From Streptomyces sp. SID8352 (GTDB lineage: Bacteria; Actinomycetota; Actinomycetes; Streptomycetales; Streptomycetaceae), in NCBI RefSeq assembly GCF_009862265.1, contig NZ_WWGX01000035.1:3786-67785 (forward strand): a stretch of 64,000 nt of DNA, in the 5' to 3' direction. The translations under genes and the position numbers were made by a program. Of this stretch, positions 8,590-18,397 are shown piece after piece (the first letter of the stretch is position 1; each line of letters begins with the position of its first letter). The notes beneath the pieces are model-generated. The model worked only from the letters and a program-made list of their open reading frames with translations. It did not search any database and had not been told where the DNA came from.

Positions 8590-9590
8590 GGGACTGGGTT
8601 CTCCCGCGGAGTGGCTGAGAAGATTCTGTGGGCAGCTTTGGCCATGGATTTCACACAATGACACATTGGTCAAGACCAGTGCCCCATGGGCTGAGAGAGA
8701 GCCAGAAAACAGAAGGTTGCCCCTTATTGCCGGTCTTGTGGGCTTGACAACCGGTGTGCGCAATGGATGACCCGCGGCACCCGAACGGGCGTCAGAACTC
8801 CGCGAAATCCCCCGTGACCTGCGATGACCCTTCCAGGAAGGGGGCTTTGGCGCCCGGTTCCGGCCCTGGACTCCCGGAAGCCCGGTTCGGAGGGTGTTGA
8901 CCGGTTTCCAGGGCTACCGTCACACTCCGTTATGGATTCTTCTCATCTGTTTGTGGAGGACCCGGAAACGGCGCGGGGAGGCCGGCGGGGGAGCGGTGAG
9001 AGGGCAAGCAGGTATCCGGCCAGACCCGCCGCGCACGCGTCCGGGCGGCCCGGGGGGTCCCTGCGGGACCGCCCTGCCCCGCCGCGCAACACACCCCGGT
9101 CACCCGCCGGTTGCCGGCCGCGGAGGCGGCATGGCCCGCAGCCGCAGCCGCAGCCGCAGCCGTAGTCGTGGTCGTAGTCATGCCGTGGCCTGTGGCCTGG
9201 GGCCCGTGGTCGTGGTGGCCCGGTCCCGGCCGTGGCGCGTGGCCGCAGCCGGCCGTGGCCGGTGCGGGGTGTGCGGCCCGGCCGCTCCGCGTGGTGCGCC
9301 GGTCCCGGCCGTTTCGGGCGGCCCGGGCTGTTCACCCGCCGCCGCGCTCCGGGCCGTCCGCTCGCCGCGCCGCGCCCGTGGGTGCCCGCGGCTGTGCCCG
9401 CGGGCGTGCGGCGGGGGCGAGGGCGGGGCGCCGGGCGGTGACAGCGGGCCGGGTGGTGGCCGTCCGGGCGCGGTGACGGAGGGCCGGGCGGTGGCCGCCG
9501 GGGGAAAGGGGCCGGGCCGAAAGGGGGTCCGGGCCGGAAAGGAAGAGGCCCGGGCCGGCCGTGGTGGGCCGGTCCGGGCCGGGGGCGGGG
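8590..9590. other. 1-kb intergenic region: AT-richer promoter stretch, then simple repeats
   Basis: Bases 8620-8770 are clearly less GC-rich than the surroundings and lie upstream of the surface-protein gene, so they probably carry its promoter; a small palindrome TGGTC-AA-GACCA sits at 8667-8678. Bases 9135-9180 are a GCCGCA hexamer run grading into TAGTCG units. Past that, 9480-9590 is made of GGGCCGG/AAAGG units and may terminate the symporter transcript. No gene is supported. Confidence 0.5.
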
Positions 9591-9722
9591 TCAGATCATG
9601 CGCCGTCCCTTGCGGCGGGCCTCGGCCCACTCGCGGAAGAAGCTGCGGCTGATCACGAACAGGACGACGGCCACGAGGACGGGCCAGATCAGGACGTAGG
9701 CACTGAGGGCGAAAGTGGTCAC
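9591..9722 (-). CDS. 43-residue single-pass membrane protein, likely symporter partner
   Basis: Tiny protein starting at GTG 9722 with GGAGG four to five bases upstream. It has one hydrophobic helix (ALSYVL-type: ALSAYVLIWPVLVAVVLFVI) followed by a basic tail (REWAEARRKGRRMI), predicting N-out/C-in single-span topology. It begins 22 bases after the symporter stop on the same strand, so it is co-transcribed and probably a small accessory subunit. Small partners are known for several sodium-symporter families; this one does not match a family I can name. It is short enough for gene finders to miss, but spacing, ribosome site and hydropathy support it. Confidence 0.7.
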   Translation of the reverse strand: MTTFALSAYVLIWPVLVAVVLFVISRSFFREWAEARRKGRRMI

Positions 9723-9744
9723 TGGACCTCCGGTCCGTTCTCTC

Positions 9745-11529
9745 TCACTTGCTGTTCGCGGCGGGTTCGGCCGCGTCGGGTGCGTCTGCCGCCGGCCGCG
9801 GGGCACCGGCCCCGGCGGCGGGGACGGCCCGGCCGGTTCCGCCGCTCCCGGTGCCGTCGCTGTCCGTGCCGGGGGCGGCGGCGGCACCTGCGGGGCTGTC
9901 GTCGAAGTCGCCGGTGCGGCGGGCGATGACGGCGAAGTCGAAGCGTTCGGTGTTGCCCGCGGACATCGCCCAGCAGATGACGGTGCTCACCGAGTAGGCG
10001 ACCAGGGACCCGGACAGCGTCGCGTACTCGTGCAGCGACCCGATCGCGAACGGTGCGGAGAGGGCCGCGGCGAGCACGCCGACGATCTTCGCGGGGCGGA
10101 CCCCGAAGAAGCCGAAGACCATCAGGCCGAGGACGACGCCGATGCCGATGACGGCCAGCACGTCGACCGCGATGCCGAACAGGCCGCCCGTGGGGATCCA
10201 GCCGAAGCGCACCGGCAGGAACACCGCGAGCGCGGCGAGCACCGACGTGGTGAACGCCCTGCTGGTGACCTTCTCCCAGTAGAAGCTGGCCAGCACCGGG
10301 AAGACCAGGGCGCCCCAGAGCGCGCCGACGAACACCAGCAGGTCGAGGATGTTCAGGCGCAGGCTGGCGAAGGCCACGGCCGCCGCGGTCGCCAGCACCA
10401 TCGTGATGCGCCCGATCAGCAGCATCGTCCGCGGGTCGGCCTTCTCCCGGCCCGCGACCGCCTGGCCGTAGATGTCGGTCATCGCGATCGAGGACAGGGC
10501 GCACAGGTCGGCGTCCGCGGTCGAGGAGAGCGCCCCGACGATCATGATGAAGAACACTGCCAGCAGCACCGGTGACAGGTAGGTGGCGGCCATCTCCGGG
10601 ATGAGGTTGTTCAGGTCGCCGCCGGTCGGCTCGAAGCCGGTGTAGAGGGCGAGGACCCCGAGCATGCCCACGCCGATCACCATGGCCCCGTAGCCGACGG
10701 TCGCGGTGACGAAGGTCGGCTTGATCAGGCTCTGCTTCACCGCGAACAGCCGCTGCGCGATGGTCTGGTTGCCGATGGCGTAGGCCAGGACCGCGGCGAT
10801 GTAGGGGGCGCCCTGGTTCATGAACGCGTCGCTGGAGAAGAAACTGCCCTGCTGCGGCGTCAGGTTGTCCGCGCCGGTCTCGAACGCCGCCGGGAAACCG
10901 GCCGCGAAGAAGATGACCGGGACGATCACGGCCACCGCGCCGAGCATCGCCACGACCTGGATGAAGTCGGTCAGCACCGAGGCGCGGAAACCGGACCAGA
11001 GCGTGTAGAGCAGCACGCCCGCGGCCACCGCGAAGACGCCCTGGGTGAAGGTGAACGGCGACAGCAGCGAGATCAGCACGCCGCCGGCGATGAAGTTCGA
11101 CATCAGGCTGATGAGGCTGCCCACGACGTTGGACCCGGCCAGCATCAGCTGGCTGGAGCGGCCGTGCCGCGCGTACATGACCTCGGCCAGCGTGTGCGCC
11201 TTCGGGGCGACCGAGCGGATGCGCCTGCCGAAGGGGTAGATGAACAGGATCATCAGGGCGCCCCAGAGCCCGTAGTGGACGGGGCCCGATATGCCGTAGG
11301 TGTAGCCCGACGTCGCCGACGCGTACATCGAGGCCGCCCAGATCCAGGTCGCCGTCATGCTCGCGGCGGAGATCCCGAAACCGATGTTGTTACCACCGGT
11401 CATGTACGCATCGGCGTTCTCGTCCTTCCGTCCGATGCGTGCCGAAATGAGAAAGGTCCCCCCGTAGAAGAGGACCAGCAGACCAACAATCACCAGGGCG
11501 CCGAACTGGGCTGTCTCCACCCCGCGCAA
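9745..11529 (-). CDS. Sodium:solute symporter (SSS family)
   Basis: 594-residue integral membrane protein with about 13 hydrophobic segments and SSS-type features: N-terminal region with ADAYMTGGNNIGFGISAASM, mid-region AYAIGNQTIAQRLFAVK, and FFIMIVGALSSTADADLCAL matching the conserved helix around the sodium site. The C-terminus is a disordered Ala/Gly/Asp tail. SSS transporters import small solutes with sodium; the substrate cannot be read from sequence. The TTG start at 11529 follows AGGAGG by 8 bases. Downstream is the 43-residue protein. No enzyme genes adjoin it, unlike the second symporter at 13.7 kb, with which it shares only general family features. Confidence 0.87.
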   Translation of the reverse strand: MRGVETAQFGALVIVGLLVLFYGGTFLISARIGRKDENADAYMTGGNNIGFGISAASMTATWIWAASMYASATSGYTYGISGPVHYGLWGALMILFIYPFGRRIRSVAPKAHTLAEVMYARHGRSSQLMLAGSNVVGSLISLMSNFIAGGVLISLLSPFTFTQGVFAVAAGVLLYTLWSGFRASVLTDFIQVVAMLGAVAVIVPVIFFAAGFPAAFETGADNLTPQQGSFFSSDAFMNQGAPYIAAVLAYAIGNQTIAQRLFAVKQSLIKPTFVTATVGYGAMVIGVGMLGVLALYTGFEPTGGDLNNLIPEMAATYLSPVLLAVFFIMIVGALSSTADADLCALSSIAMTDIYGQAVAGREKADPRTMLLIGRITMVLATAAAVAFASLRLNILDLLVFVGALWGALVFPVLASFYWEKVTSRAFTTSVLAALAVFLPVRFGWIPTGGLFGIAVDVLAVIGIGVVLGLMVFGFFGVRPAKIVGVLAAALSAPFAIGSLHEYATLSGSLVAYSVSTVICWAMSAGNTERFDFAVIARRTGDFDDSPAGAAAAPGTDSDGTGSGGTGRAVPAAGAGAPRPAADAPDAAEPAANSK

Positions 11530-12426
11530 TCACGCCACCTCCTGACGGTTCATGGAGCCAGGCAGCAGCCGCGCAGGCCGGGCGCGCCGGCCGGGGACCC
11601 GCGGGGCTGTCCCGCGCACACGGGCGGCAGGGAAACGGCTCCGGCTCCCCGGAACGGCACTGACGGCGCCGGAACCGGGAGCGTTCACAAAAAGGCAGAC
11701 CCTTTGAGTCCGCAAAGCTTCGGCAGCCTAACATTTTTTCAGGCCACCGGGGCGGGCGGCCGTCCTCGGACCCGCGAGTACGGCAACTCCGCGCTGTGCA
11801 GGGACGACAGAGAACGGCCGGCCGCCGTGGGAACGTCCGCCCCGACCGCCTCCGACTGAATTGCCCGTTTACAGCCCCTTCTTCACGGATCGCAACCGCG
11901 ATGCACGAGGAAGCCGCCGCCCGTCCGGCCCGGTTGGCCCGCCCCGCGCGGCCCGGCCCCGGCGCACCGGCGCGGCCGGCCGCACGGCACGGCCGCCCCC
12001 TCGCACGGACACGGGGCCGGGCCCGGGGGCGTACCGCACGGCCGCTTCCGGAGAAGGGGAGGGCGGCCGTTTTCGGCCAGGAGGACGGGGGAGGAAGAGG
12101 GGGGGCACCCCGGCCCGCACCGGCCTCCGGGCAACCCCGGCTCCCGGGTGCCCTCGGGTCGCGTGGCCTTGGAGGTCCGGGCTCGGGCGTTCCGCGGGCT
12201 CTGGGCCTCCGGGCGCTCCGGCTCGCGGACTTCCGGGCGTCTCGCCCCCGGGTGCTCCGGGAATCTCGCGCCCGGGTCCTCCGGGCTCCGGGCGGGGGAT
12301 GCCGGGCCCTTCGGCACCGGCACGCGCGGCCCCGCCCCTGCCGGTTCGGGTCAGCCGGCCCCGCGCCCCCGGCCACCGGACGCCCGCTGCCTCCCAGGGG
12401 GGCAGGGTGCGGCTGGGCTCGGAGGG
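11530..12426. other. 0.9-kb gene-free interval with symporter promoter side
   Basis: Bases 11690-11760 are less GC-rich and include an A/T-rich tract (ACATTTTTTCAGG), and probably hold the symporter promoter on the minus strand. Bases 12150-12300 are irregular repeats of CTCCGGGCG-type units. A 61-codon open frame (11715-11530, minus) ends with a stop overlapping the symporter TTG, but I treat it as unsupported. Confidence 0.5.
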
Positions 12427-12651
12427 TCACGCGGTCATGTCGTCCTCGGCGGTCGGCAGCGGTTTGATCCCCTCCCACCAGGGGTTCGTCCACCCGCACA
12501 CACCGCACGAGTACCGGCCGTTGACCCCGGCGATCACCGTGCCGCACTGCCCGCACTGCGTGTGGGTGATCTCCTGGCCGGCGAGGAACGCGGCGGCCGC
12601 CTCCGCGCCCCGGGCGCCGCAGCCGGCCCGTGACGTCCGTCTTCTGCTCAC
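12427..12651 (-). CDS. Small zinc-ribbon protein
   Basis: 74-residue protein with two CxxC knuckles (THTQCGQCGTVIAG and YSCGVCGWTNPWWEG), a typical zinc ribbon, and an acidic tail. The preceding segment is basic (SRRRTSRAGCG). GTG at 12651 is chosen as the start because the protein then begins SRRRTSRAG; the frame extends upstream but only through low-complexity DNA. Zinc ribbons of this kind bind nucleic acid or protein. It is isolated between repeat-rich intervals, so context does not help with function. Confidence 0.7.
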   Translation of the reverse strand: MSRRRTSRAGCGARGAEAAAAFLAGQEITHTQCGQCGTVIAGVNGRYSCGVCGWTNPWWEGIKPLPTAEDDMTA

Positions 12652-13516
<865 letters not shown>

Positions 13517-13545
13517 TTGACAGGTACCGCACCCCCTCCTAGTAT
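13517..13545 (+). promoter_or_regulatory. Sigma-70/HrdB-type promoter of the symporter-oxidoreductase-ureohydrolase operon
   Basis: A consensus -35 TTGACA (13517-13522) and a -10 TAGTAT (13540-13545) are separated by exactly 17 bases. This is the best promoter match in the window. Start of transcription is expected near 13552, giving a leader of about 120 bases before the ATG at 13671. Confidence 0.82.
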
Positions 13546-13574
13546 CGCCCCCATCGATATCGCCCTAAGCGATA
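13543..13574. promoter_or_regulatory. Double operator: two TATCG-N7-CGATA inverted repeats
   Basis: Inverted repeat 1 is TATCG 13543-13547 with CGATA 13555-13559. Inverted repeat 2 is TATCG 13558-13562 with CGATA 13570-13574. Both have 7-base spacers, share two bases, and are offset by 15 bases. The first overlaps the -10 box and the second covers the expected start, the position of a repressor site. The XRE-cupin regulator encoded as last gene of this operon is the natural candidate ligand. Confidence 0.75.
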
Positions 13575-13670
13575 CATGACGAGTTCTGAGGTTCACCGGG
13601 CCGCTTTCGCCGGCCGCGGGAAACAGGGCCGCCCCCAGCGTCATTCCAGCCCTTCCGAAAGGGATGCTCC

Positions 13671-15137
13671 ATGGCTCTCGTCATCGTCGTCAGCGCCTTC
13701 GCGCTGGTCCTCGCGGCCGCCAGCCTGTTCTCACGCAGATATGTGAAGTCCGGCGAGGACTTCTACCTCGCCGGACGCCGTATGCCCTGGTGGGGGATCG
13801 GGCCCACCATCGCGGCCGGCCTCTTCGGCGGGACGTCCATGCTCGTCGTGGCCGGCAACTCGATGAGCTACGGCATCAGCGCCGTCTGGATCCTCGCCGT
13901 GCCGTCGTGGATCGGCGCCTTCGTCGCCACCGTCTTCTTCGCCAGGAAGGTCCGCGGACTCAAGGGCGTCGCCTCCGTCCCGGACATCGTCGCCCTGCGC
14001 TACGGGGAGGGCACCCGCACCGTCTTCACCGTCGTCACCATCTTCTTCTACATCGGGTTCACCACCTCCCAGCTCCTTGCCCTGGGCGTGTTCGTCAACG
14101 GCTTCACCGGCCTGCCGCTGCTGCCCGCGATGGGCGCCACCCTGCTCGTGGGCCTGGTGCTGGCCGGGGCGTCCGGGTTCCTCGGCGTGGTCATCACCGA
14201 CGGCATCATGTGCGTGGTCCTCGCCGTCGGCGTCGGGATCCTCGCGGTCAGCGGCGTGCGGTGGGCCGGCGGCTGGTCCGCAATCACCGACACCCTGGCC
14301 GCGGACAGCCCCGGCCACCTCGACCTGTTCTCCCCCTCCGTCACCCCCGGCATCGCGATGGCCTACGTCGCGGCCTTCGGCCTCGCCCTCGTCCCGCAGC
14401 AGGACATCCTCCAGCGGTTCGCCAGCGCCCGGGACGCCGGCCACGCCCTGCGCGGCGGCCTGTTCGCCCTGCTGATCTTCATCCCGCTCTACCTGTTCCC
14501 CGTCGTCGCCGGCCTCGCCGCGACCGTGTGGCTGCCCCGGCAGGGCCAGGGCGGGCTGCCCGCCGAGTCCCTCGTCTCCTGGACCGCCAGGACCATGTAC
14601 TCGCCGTGGGTGTCGGCCTTCCTGTTCCTGGCCGTGGCCGCGGCCATCCTGTCCACCCTCACCACCACCATCAACTCCTGCGCCCTGAACATCACCAAGG
14701 ACATCTACCTCCGGGCGACCGGGAACAGGGCCTCCCCCGCCCGCACCGTCGCCGTCGGCCGGATCTCCACCGTCCTGGTCGGCCTGGTCGCCCTGCTCTT
14801 CGCCACCGCCTTCGACTTCATCCTCGGCGCCCTGTACCTCGCGTTCTCCATCGCCTTCGCCGGCATGCTCGTCCCCTTCGTCGCCGCGTTCCACTGGAGA
14901 CGCGCCAACGGCCACGGCGCCTCCTGGAGCGCCCTGTCCGGCAGCGGGTTCGTCATCCTCGACTTCGCCCTGCGCGAGCTGGGAGTCCCGGTGCCCTGGC
15001 CCGGCGAGCCCTACTCCCTGCTCATCGCGTTCTGCATCTCCCTGCTGGCCCTGGTCGCCGGGAGCCTGCTCACCGCGCCCCCGCCCGCCCGCACCGCCGA
15101 CGGGTTCATGCGGCCGCGGCCCGCCCCCGCCGAGTGA
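13671..15137 (+). CDS. Sodium:solute symporter (SSS family), first gene of amine/guanidino operon
   Basis: 488-residue membrane protein with about 13 hydrophobic segments. SSS-type features: EDFYLAGRRMPWWGIGPTIA near residue 30, DIVALRYGEGTRT, QDILQRFASARDAGHALRGG, and LAVAAAILSTLTTTINSCAL at the second sodium-site helix. It probably imports the substrate handled by the two enzymes that follow. The ATG at 13671 has GAAAGGGA about 7 bases before it. Gene order (symporter, FAD amine-type oxidase, ureohydrolase, XRE-cupin regulator) suggests uptake of a polyamine, agmatine or another guanidino compound; this is inference, since the family transports many solutes. Confidence 0.87.
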   Translation: MALVIVVSAFALVLAAASLFSRRYVKSGEDFYLAGRRMPWWGIGPTIAAGLFGGTSMLVVAGNSMSYGISAVWILAVPSWIGAFVATVFFARKVRGLKGVASVPDIVALRYGEGTRTVFTVVTIFFYIGFTTSQLLALGVFVNGFTGLPLLPAMGATLLVGLVLAGASGFLGVVITDGIMCVVLAVGVGILAVSGVRWAGGWSAITDTLAADSPGHLDLFSPSVTPGIAMAYVAAFGLALVPQQDILQRFASARDAGHALRGGLFALLIFIPLYLFPVVAGLAATVWLPRQGQGGLPAESLVSWTARTMYSPWVSAFLFLAVAAAILSTLTTTINSCALNITKDIYLRATGNRASPARTVAVGRISTVLVGLVALLFATAFDFILGALYLAFSIAFAGMLVPFVAAFHWRRANGHGASWSALSGSGFVILDFALRELGVPVPWPGEPYSLLIAFCISLLALVAGSLLTAPPPARTADGFMRPRPAPAE

Positions 15138-15230
15138 CCGGACGGCCCCCGCCCTTCCCCCCTCCTCCCTTCCCACCCCCCCTTTTTCTCTTCCGTCCCC
15201 GTATCCGCCCGCCGCAGACAAGGACCCGCC

Positions 15231-16625
15231 ATGGGCGTGCCACTGAGCCCCACCTACCGCAACGGACAGGTCTCCTTCTGGCGCGGGAGCGCCGAGCAGG
15301 CGTCCCCCCGTCCCCCGCTCGAGGGCGACCTCCAGACCGACGTGGCCATCGTCGGAGCCGGCTACACCGGCCTCTGGACCGCCTACTACCTCAAGACCGC
15401 CAGCCCCGGCCTGCGCATCGCCGTCCTGGAGGCCCGCCACGCCGGATACGGCGCCTCCGGCCGCAACGGCGGCTGGCTCTCCGGCGAACTCGGCGGCTCA
15501 CGCGAGCGGTACGCCGCCGAATCCTCCCGCGACGCCGTCCTGCGCATGCAGCGCGCGGTCATCGACAGCATCGACGAGGTGACCGGCGTCGCGGAGGCCG
15601 AGGGCATCGACGCCGACATCACCCGCAGCGGCCTGCTCTACACCGCACTGACACAGAGCCAGCACCACCGGCTCGCGGACATGGTCGCCCACCGGCGCGC
15701 CTGGGGGAGCACCGAGGACGACCTGCGCCTGCTCACCGGCGCCGAGATGCGCTCCCGGATCACCGTCTCCGGCGCCAGGGCCATGGCCTTCAGCCCGCAC
15801 GGCGCCCGGATCCACCCCTACCGGCTCGCCACCGGACTGGCCGCCGCCGTCGAACGCCTCGGCGTACGGATCTACGAGAACACCCCCGTCCTCGGCATCG
15901 CCCCGCGCACCGCACGCACCGCCCACGGCACCGTCAGCGCCGACTACGTCCTGCGCGCCACCGAGGGATTCACCGCCGGCCTGCCCGGCGCACGGCGCCA
16001 GTGGCTGCCCATGAACAGCGTCATGATCGCCACCGAACCGCTGCCCGAACAGACCTGGCAGCGCATCGGCTGGAACGGCAGCGAACTCCTCGGCACCCAG
16101 GGCCACGCCTTCCTGTACGCCCAGCGCACCCGCGACGGGCGGATCGCCATCGGCGGCCGCGGCAACCCCTACCGCTACGGCTCGCGCACCGACACCGACG
16201 CCGCCGCCCGCCCCGGCGACGTCCGCGCCCTCTGGAACAGCCTCACCGCGATGTTCCCCGACGTGGGCGACTCGGCCGTCGCCCACTCCTGGTGCGGCGC
16301 CCTGGGCGTAGCCCGCGACTGGTGCGCCACGGTCCGCCTCGACCACCGCAGCGGCCTGGGCACCGCCGGGGGCTACGCCGGACACGGCCTGGCCATGGCC
16401 AACCTCGCCGGCCGCGCCCTGCGCGACCTCGTCCTGCGGCACGACACCGACCTCACCGCCCTGCCCTGCGTCGGCCGCACCGTCCGCACCTGGGAACCGG
16501 AACCGCTGCGCTGGATCGGCGTGCAGGCCCTCTACGCCCTGTACCGGCGCGCCGACCGCAACGAACTGCACGGGCCGGACACCTCGCGCCTCGCCCGGAT
16601 CGCCGACGCCGTCTCCGGCCGCTGA
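15231..16625 (+). CDS. FAD-dependent oxidoreductase, DAO family (PuuB-like)
   Basis: 464 residues. FAD-binding Rossmann motif DVAIVGAGYTGLWTAYYLK at about 37-55, then EARHAGYGASGRNGGWLSGE, the signature of DAO-type amine oxidases such as gamma-glutamylputrescine oxidase, and a C-terminal FAD-contact region (GTAGGYAGHGLAMANLAGRA). It is expected to oxidise a primary or secondary amine to an imine/aldehyde with release of ammonia and peroxide. AAGGA precedes the ATG at 15231. It lies 93 bases after the symporter, within the operon. No aldehyde dehydrogenase or glutamylpolyamine synthetase is present here, so the pathway would need genes elsewhere. Confidence 0.82.
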   Translation: MGVPLSPTYRNGQVSFWRGSAEQASPRPPLEGDLQTDVAIVGAGYTGLWTAYYLKTASPGLRIAVLEARHAGYGASGRNGGWLSGELGGSRERYAAESSRDAVLRMQRAVIDSIDEVTGVAEAEGIDADITRSGLLYTALTQSQHHRLADMVAHRRAWGSTEDDLRLLTGAEMRSRITVSGARAMAFSPHGARIHPYRLATGLAAAVERLGVRIYENTPVLGIAPRTARTAHGTVSADYVLRATEGFTAGLPGARRQWLPMNSVMIATEPLPEQTWQRIGWNGSELLGTQGHAFLYAQRTRDGRIAIGGRGNPYRYGSRTDTDAAARPGDVRALWNSLTAMFPDVGDSAVAHSWCGALGVARDWCATVRLDHRSGLGTAGGYAGHGLAMANLAGRALRDLVLRHDTDLTALPCVGRTVRTWEPEPLRWIGVQALYALYRRADRNELHGPDTSRLARIADAVSGR

Positions 16626-16640
16626 ACACACCGAACAGAG

Positions 16641-17738
16641 ATGAGACAGACCGTGGGAAACAACCGCATCGAGGCCATCTTCGACCGCGCCGAGGCCGCC
16701 GCGGAACGCTCCGGCACCCGGATCGAGCGGCGGGCCGAGGCCCTGCTGCGCCCGGGGGTGCCGACCTTCGCCGAGGTCGACCGCGTCGCCCTCGGCGGGC
16801 TGCGGGACTACGACGCCGTCTTCTACGGCATACCCTTCGAGGGCTTCGTGGTGAAGGACCCGCGGACCTTCTACCCGCAGGGCACCGCGCCCGCCCCCGG
16901 CCACGACGTCTACTCCCGCCCCGGCGCCCACGAGGCACCCGAGGCGATCCGCAAGGCGTCGATGTTCTACTCCGTCGACCACTCGAACTGGCTGCTGCCC
17001 GAACGCGGCCTCGCCGTCGGCGACCACCTCAGGGCCGGCGACCTCGGCGACGCGCCGGTCGGCGACCAGAGCCCCGAGGAGATCCTGCAATGGCTTCCGG
17101 GACACATCAGCGAGATCACCCGGGCCGGCGCCGTGCCCCTGATCCTGGGCGGCGACCACAGCGTCTCGCTGCCCACCATCGCCGGCATCTTCGCGGCGAC
17201 GGGCAGGAAACTCGGCGTGGTCACCTACGACGCCCACTACGACCTGTCGTGGTACCCCCGGTACTGGGCCGGCTCCCAGTGGGCCCGCGCCATGGAACTG
17301 GGCGCCCTCGAACCGGCCAACCTCGTCCACGTCGGCATCCGCGGCGTGCGCAACTCCCGCTTCTGGCACGCCGCGGCGGCCGAACTGGGCACCACCGTCC
17401 TGACCATCGACGACATCGAACGGCGCGGCATCGAGGAGGTCAGCGTCGAGGCCCGGGAACGGGCCCTGAGCGGCTGCGACGCCCTCTACGTCTCCATCGA
17501 CGTCGACGTGTTCGACCCCGCCGCCCTGCCCGCCCAGAAGTACCCGGAAGCGGGCGGCCTGACCACCCGTGAGATGCTGCGGTCCCTGCGCACCGTGCTC
17601 GGCGACGGACGCGAACTGGCCGGGTTCGACTTCTCCTGCCTGGGACCCGCCTACGATCACCAGTACCACGGCGCGGCCGTGGCAGGACGGTGCTACATCG
17701 AGGTGCTCGCGGCGCTGGCGGCGGGCCGGAAGGGCTGA
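16641..17738 (+). CDS. Ureohydrolase (agmatinase/guanidino-acid hydrolase family), atypical N-terminus
   Basis: 365 residues. All binuclear manganese ligands of the ureohydrolase family are present: GGDHS (His173), YDAHYD (Asp197, His199, Asp201) and SIDVDVFDP (Asp287, Asp289). It should cleave urea from a guanidino group. Two points are unusual: a longer N-terminal loop (FEGFVVKDPRTFYPQGTAPA) before YSRPGAHEAPEAIR, and FDFSCLGPAYDHQ at the C-terminus where most members have an E-x-NP-type motif. Both surround the substrate pocket in known structures, so the substrate may not be agmatine; guanidinobutyrate, guanidinopropionate or guanidine are alternatives. ATG at 16641 has a weak ribosome site; GTG at 16653 is possible. 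Confidence 0.85.
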   Translation: MRQTVGNNRIEAIFDRAEAAAERSGTRIERRAEALLRPGVPTFAEVDRVALGGLRDYDAVFYGIPFEGFVVKDPRTFYPQGTAPAPGHDVYSRPGAHEAPEAIRKASMFYSVDHSNWLLPERGLAVGDHLRAGDLGDAPVGDQSPEEILQWLPGHISEITRAGAVPLILGGDHSVSLPTIAGIFAATGRKLGVVTYDAHYDLSWYPRYWAGSQWARAMELGALEPANLVHVGIRGVRNSRFWHAAAAELGTTVLTIDDIERRGIEEVSVEARERALSGCDALYVSIDVDVFDPAALPAQKYPEAGGLTTREMLRSLRTVLGDGRELAGFDFSCLGPAYDHQYHGAAVAGRCYIEVLAALAAGRKG

Positions 17739-17749
17739 GGACGCCACGC

Positions 17750-18328
17750 ATGGACCACAACGATCCGTCCGCGGTCGGCAGGACGATCCGGTCACTGCGC
17801 GTCCGGCAGGGCATCACCATGGTGCACCTCGCCGGACGCGCCGGGATCTCGCAGTCCTACCTCAGCGAGATCGAGACCGGGAAGGCGTCACCGAGCCTCA
17901 CCACCCTCTTCGCCCTCGCGGAGCAGCTCGGGATGACCCCCGCCGGCCTCCTGCGCCCCCCGGTGCGCGAGGACGAGATCGCCGTCGTCCGGGCCGGTGA
18001 GGCCGCCGACGCCTACCCCGTCAGCGACACCACCGGCCACGTCCGCTTCCGGGCCGTCCTGCGCCACGGCCCCCTGTCGGTGTCCGAGTTCGCCGCCGCC
18101 CCCGGCGACGACCTCACCGGCGACTTCAGCCACAGCGGCTACGAGGCCATCTACGTGGCCCACGGCAGCCTGAACGTCACCCTCGCCGGCCGCGAACCCG
18201 TCCTGCTCACCGCCGGCGACACCATGTCCTACCCCGGGGAGATCCCCCACTCCTGGCAGGTCGCCGGAACCGGGCCCGTCCGCGTCCTCCAGGTCCTCGA
18301 CACCCCCGCCGCCCACCCCCCGCACTGA
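17750..18328 (+). CDS. XRE-family regulator with C-terminal cupin
   Basis: 192 residues. An N-terminal helix-turn-helix of the XRE type (LAGRAGISQSYLSEIETGKA, with SPSLTTLFALAEQLG) is followed by a cupin domain near 110-185 (GYEAIYVAHGSLNVTLAGRE, GDTMSYPGEIPHSWQ) that probably senses a small ligand. PuuR-type regulators of polyamine catabolism have the same architecture. Start ATG 17750 with GAGG 9 bases upstream; 11 bases after the ureohydrolase stop, so it is the last gene of the operon and probably autoregulates through the double inverted repeat at 13543-13574. Confidence 0.87.
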   Translation: MDHNDPSAVGRTIRSLRVRQGITMVHLAGRAGISQSYLSEIETGKASPSLTTLFALAEQLGMTPAGLLRPPVREDEIAVVRAGEAADAYPVSDTTGHVRFRAVLRHGPLSVSEFAAAPGDDLTGDFSHSGYEAIYVAHGSLNVTLAGREPVLLTAGDTMSYPGEIPHSWQVAGTGPVRVLQVLDTPAAHPPH

Positions 18329-18397
18329 CACCCCACCCCCCGGGCGGGCGGAGGAACACGGCAGCGGGGGAGCGGGGCACGGGCGGGGACGGAGCGG

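Noticed and set aside
9131..9652. RS-repeat-like plus frame
   Set aside because: Arg-Ser run is produced by the GCCGCA hexamer repeat; the remainder is composition-driven.
13664..17572. 1302-residue plus-strand open frame
   Set aside because: It runs out of frame with three clear enzymes and one symporter; its Arg/Pro/His composition is that of a shadow frame.
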